NCBI GenBank assembly: GCA_029762755.1
Contig: JARVGH010000004.1
Location: forward strand, 62,001-126,000
DNA length: 64,000 nt
From: Candidatus Bathyarchaeum tardum
GTDB taxonomy: Archaea > Thermoproteota > Bathyarchaeia > Bathyarchaeales > Bathyarchaeaceae
Direction: 5' to 3'
The first letter of the stretch is position 1. Each line of letters begins with the position of its first letter. Below the pieces are notes generated by a model that had not been told where the DNA came from, ran no database searches, and saw only the letters and a list, made by a program, of their open reading frames with translations. A program made the position numbers and the translations under genes. Positions 59,781-64,000 of the stretch are shown here, piece after piece.

Positions 59781-59910
59781 GGTTATTGTGTCAGTTCCGT
59801 TATTTAATGTTGAAACTTCAACGGATTTTTCTGTGCAGACATTATTGCAAAAATTAAGGATAGCAAAGTTTTTCTGTTTATGCTGGATAATATATTATGG
59901 GGGAATTGGT

Positions 59911-60225
59911 TTGAGTTGGATGGATGATCTGAAAATACTTCAGAGCAAACCAAAAATGTCGAGTGCAGAAGTCAACGAATACATTATTACGCATCCTAAT
60001 TGGGCAGCAAATATAATAAGAAATGCACTTAATGTTGAGATGTACCAAGAATTTTGTTTGGGATGCAAAAACTTTGATTGTTGTTACCAAAAGCTTGGTA
60101 CGGTTAAACGAGAAACAGATTTAGGGTGTATCTGTAACGAGTTCATGAACCAAGATTATTCCAAAACTAATCAGCTTCGTTTACGGGAATACTTCAAGTT
60201 AGTTTCATCAATGCTTGGGTTCTAG
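59911..60225 (+). CDS. Hypothetical protein with Cys cluster
   Basis: 104 residues from TTG 59911 (an ATG at 59920 is three codons on). The frame is open back to 59695 but that part lies over rtcA on the other strand and is rejected. A cluster of six Cys (CLGCKNFDCC, then CIC, about 53-81) could bind a metal or cluster. A TATA-like taatatatta precedes. Family not recognised. Confidence 0.55.
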   Translation: MSWMDDLKILQSKPKMSSAEVNEYIITHPNWAANIIRNALNVEMYQEFCLGCKNFDCCYQKLGTVKRETDLGCICNEFMNQDYSKTNQLRLREYFKLVSSMLGF

Positions 60226-60357
60226 GTTTGAGTTTACTCTGAAAAGACGTTATTCTGTTTTAGCAATTAACTAATTAAAAATATAAAAAATTAAAATTAG
60301 AATGGGAAAAACAAAAAAGTAACGTAACTGTAACCTGTAGTATGGAAGCTGCTGGTT

Positions 60358-60750
60358 ATGGGAGAAGAAAAAGTTAACCTTCAAGATTTAGCCCAAAAAG
60401 TTGACGAACTACTTAATGTTCTAAACGTCATAGCAAAAGATCTCTCTGATGTTTCAAAATCCTTAAAATCAGCAACTGGAACAAAATCAACACCAACCCC
60501 CCAAACCAGTTCAACTACTGTAGCGCCTACTTTAGGAGAAAAAAAAGACATCAACGAAGTCAAACAAGCCTTTTCTCCAGAACTAGCAGGCATGTTACTG
60601 TTTGAACAAAGCGGAAAATACATAATTGTAAAACCAAGAAGATTCCTTGGATCAGACAATTTTGCAAAAATTGCATCTGTTGTACGAGAAATCGGTGGAG
60701 AATACGTCAGCGCAGGAAGAAACTCACACTTCAAAGTTGCAAAAAAGTAA
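60358..60750 (+). CDS. Conserved hypothetical protein, coiled N-terminus and compact C-terminal domain
   Basis: A 130-residue protein: an N-terminal coiled coil (LAQKVDELLNVLNVIAKDL), a Thr/Pro-rich linker (about 43-62), then a compact C-terminal domain with KYIIVKPRRFLGSDNFAKIA and REIGGEYVSAGRNSHFKV. The last part has the look of a small nucleic-acid-binding fold. No catalytic motif. Monocistronic; ATG at 60358 after TTATG. Function unknown. Confidence 0.62.
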   Translation: MGEEKVNLQDLAQKVDELLNVLNVIAKDLSDVSKSLKSATGTKSTPTPQTSSTTVAPTLGEKKDINEVKQAFSPELAGMLLFEQSGKYIIVKPRRFLGSDNFAKIASVVREIGGEYVSAGRNSHFKVAKK

Positions 60751-60844
60751 TTTCTGAAAAAGGTTGTTTTCAACATTCACGGATATTAACGACTAATAAG
60801 TCAATTAAAAGAAAAGCCAGCACCGTTTTAGTTAATGACGTTTT

Positions 60845-61096
60845 CTATTTTTTGCTTTGATGAGTTTTTGCTACTATTAACGTAGCTGTTTGGAATATGT
60901 CGGGTAATACTCGAAGTTTTTCTGTTAGAAAATCGTTCAATTGACTTAAAGTGTCAGCTGTGACCAAAACAAGAGCGTCATATTCTCCATAGGTCATGTT
61001 TACTTGTGTAACTTCTTCAAAATCTGCAACTTTTTCGAGTATGTTTTTTTCGCTGCCTGGATTCAGCGTAACTAATACATATGCTAAGACTGCCAT
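60845..61096 (-). CDS. Stand-alone Lrp/AsnC ligand-binding (RAM) protein
   Basis: 83 residues from the ATG at 61096, supported by AGGGA six bases upstream; the longer frame to 61240 would run into the ROK gene and is rejected. Only the RAM fold is present: AVLAYVLVTLNPGSEKNILEKV, VNMTYGEYDALVLVTADTL and TATLIVAK. There is no DNA-binding domain. Such proteins sense effectors and can join full-length Lrp partners, for example the pair at 47441. Confidence 0.88.
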   Translation of the reverse strand: MAVLAYVLVTLNPGSEKNILEKVADFEEVTQVNMTYGEYDALVLVTADTLSQLNDFLTEKLRVLPDIFQTATLIVAKTHQSKK

Positions 61097-61181
61097 CTGA
61101 ATTCCCTGCCTAACACAAAGGTTACATTCAACAACATTAACCTTTTGCATAACAAAACTTACAAAACACCAAAAAACTAAT

Positions 61182-62159
61182 TCATTGCATTTTGGGTACC
61201 AGTTGTTGTGCCAAAACAGCTGCGCCGATTGCTCCTGCATTGTTTCCTAGTTTTGATTTTTCAATTTTTAAGTTTGTTACAGCAGATTTTAATGCCATGC
61301 TTGGAAGAACCTTTTTGACGATTTCTACTAGGTCAGGGATTCCTTCGATAATGCCCCCACCAAAAACAAGGCAACAAGGATTGAAAGCGTTAACAACACT
61401 AACTGCTCCCGCTGCTAAATATTTGCCAGTTTGTTCCACCAACAATTCAGCTAAGGGGTCACCTTCATGATACGCTTGGGCAACAGTAGCAGCAGTAATG
61501 TTTTTTATAGTTCCAGCTAAAGACACCAAAAAACGTCCTTTTTCACGGTTTTCTCTCACAGCTTCTTGGGCGCGGTCGGCAATTGCCCAACCACCTGCAT
61601 AAGCTTCTAAACAACCCCGATTAGGACAACGACATTTTCGCCCATTATAGACAAGAGTTACGTGCCCAAGTTCACCTCCACTGTTATTGCAACCAAACAA
61701 AAGTTTCCCTCCAGATATCGCACCCCCACCAATACCGGTCCCAACAAAAATAACAGCCAAATCGTTAACATTTTTTCTAAAGCCATAACGCCATTCAGCC
61801 CAAGTAGCCGCACGCACATCATTAGTTATAAACACAGGTAAATCAATCAGTTTTTCCAGTTTATGCTTCAACGAAAAATTTTGCCAACCCAAATTAGGAG
61901 AACCAAAAATGAAACCATCAGAATCAACTTGTGCAGCTACTCCAATACCAAACGCAGTAGCTTTGTAACCTGTTTGACTAAAGCAATTATCCATTTCGGT
62001 TACAAGGTGTTTGAGTACATCATCAGGTTCTTTTGAGACAGGAATCAAAAACTTGCGAGAAAACAATACTTTACCAACAGCATCTACCAATGCAATATTA
62101 GCTTTGGTGCCTCCAAGGTCAACGCCCAATGTAAGAGGTTTAGTAACCTTTTGTACCAT
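61182..62159 (-). CDS. ROK-family sugar kinase (glucokinase type)
   Basis: A 325-residue protein. ATP phosphate-binding GVDLGGTKANIAL (about 12-24), catalytic ITNDVRAATWAEWRYG (about 111-126), GTGIGGGAISGGKL (about 139-152), and the ROK zinc signature GHVTLVYNGRKCRCPNRGCLEAYAG (within about 164-190). It phosphorylates glucose or a related sugar. It has no N-terminal HTH, so it is a kinase and not a repressor. It is on the same strand as the thermosome gene upstream, about 105 bp apart. Confidence 0.93.
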   Translation of the reverse strand: MVQKVTKPLTLGVDLGGTKANIALVDAVGKVLFSRKFLIPVSKEPDDVLKHLVTEMDNCFSQTGYKATAFGIGVAAQVDSDGFIFGSPNLGWQNFSLKHKLEKLIDLPVFITNDVRAATWAEWRYGFRKNVNDLAVIFVGTGIGGGAISGGKLLFGCNNSGGELGHVTLVYNGRKCRCPNRGCLEAYAGGWAIADRAQEAVRENREKGRFLVSLAGTIKNITAATVAQAYHEGDPLAELLVEQTGKYLAAGAVSVVNAFNPCCLVFGGGIIEGIPDLVEIVKKVLPSMALKSAVTNLKIEKSKLGNNAGAIGAAVLAQQLVPKMQ

Positions 62160-62264
62160 TGATTCTCACATAATTACAATCTAGCACAAAGAAGCTAAAA
62201 CATCTTCTATGTATGCTATTAGTTTAGAAAAACAAAAAAAGGAAAGAGAGGTCAATTAGACCTT

Positions 62265-63899
<1,635 letters not shown>

Positions 63900-63906
63900 T
63901 ACAAAT

Positions 63907-63962
63907 CCTCCTATTTGTTAGATAAATTCTAGCTACTGCACTTTCAACTGGGATATAAAGTT
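63907..63962 (-). promoter_or_regulatory. Thermosome promoter and ribosome-binding site
   Basis: On the minus strand, AAACTTTATATCCC (TATA 63952-63960) is preceded by an A-rich BRE-like sequence. AGGAGG (63907-63912) sits seven bases before ATG 63899. The roughly 30-bp distance from the TATA box to the expected start point gives a short leader. Confidence 0.65.
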
Positions 63963-64000
63963 TTTCACTAGACAAAGAGAGAGGCGTCAGTTGTGCCTCT

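Noticed and set aside
59695-59910. Longer start for the Cys-rich protein ending at 60225
   Set aside because: It would overlap the rtcA coding start on the other strand; the part from 59911 alone has a promoter-like sequence upstream and the Cys cluster.
61097-61240. Longer start for the RAM-only regulator
   Set aside because: It would run into the ROK kinase gene and lacks Lrp-like sequence; the ATG at 61096 has an AGGGA site.

Overview
The window is from an archaeon. It carries a group II chaperonin (thermosome), archaeal Trm1, RtcA, ABCE1, the KEOPS subunit Cgi121, a PIN-KH ATPase, many TTG/GTG starts, TATA-like boxes close to start codons and many Lrp-type regulators. The A+T-rich composition and the set of secreted beta-propeller and Ig-like proteins with a C-terminal membrane anchor would fit a mesophilic Bathyarchaeia-like lineage. 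That placement is inference: there is no rRNA or other decisive marker here.

Layout. 0-10 kb: two surface proteins, trm1, a THEP1-type NTPase, a GIY-YIG/zinc-ribbon protein, rubrerythrin, a UbiA prenyltransferase and a secreted GFWKHN-type protein. 10-20 kb: a flippase-like membrane protein, a degenerate ferritin-like protein, then a signalling block (REC-PAS-histidine kinase, a small output-domain-like protein, an ATPase overlapping a STAS-like gene), a coupled pair of small ORFs, and a family 2 glycosyltransferase overlapping a membrane protein that is split by an in-frame TAA. 20-32 kb: a repeat-rich, gene-poor region holding intact HepT/MntA, VapBC and RelBE-type toxin-antitoxin pairs, two frameshifted hicBA pairs, and remnants of vapC, AbrB and DUF2283 genes. 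Among these lie intact housekeeping genes (PIN-KH ATPase, sugar epimerase, LemA-HtpX, rhomboid). 32-44 kb: dodecin, an MFS transporter, a sugar nucleotidyltransferase, two anchored surface proteins, a three-gene DUF2589 operon with no known function, a structured G+C-richer non-coding patch, a methyltransferase and a large PQQ-like propeller protein. 44-47 kb: a segment bounded by about 115-bp inverted repeats. 47-64 kb: dense conserved genes, including two Lrp regulators, SPFH, MTA phosphorylase, two phosphoribosyltransferases, ABCE1, AIM24-like, TsaC/Sua5 facing Cgi121 (both t6A tRNA modification), a second HtpX, RtcA, a ROK kinase and the thermosome.

The least explained parts are the DUF2589 operon, the ATPase/STAS-like signalling pair, a dispersed repeat whose hairpin shows compensatory base changes, the ncRNA-like patch near 40.25 kb, and the pattern of 2-nt losses in both hicBA loci. 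No tRNA, rRNA, CRISPR array or transposase was recognised.
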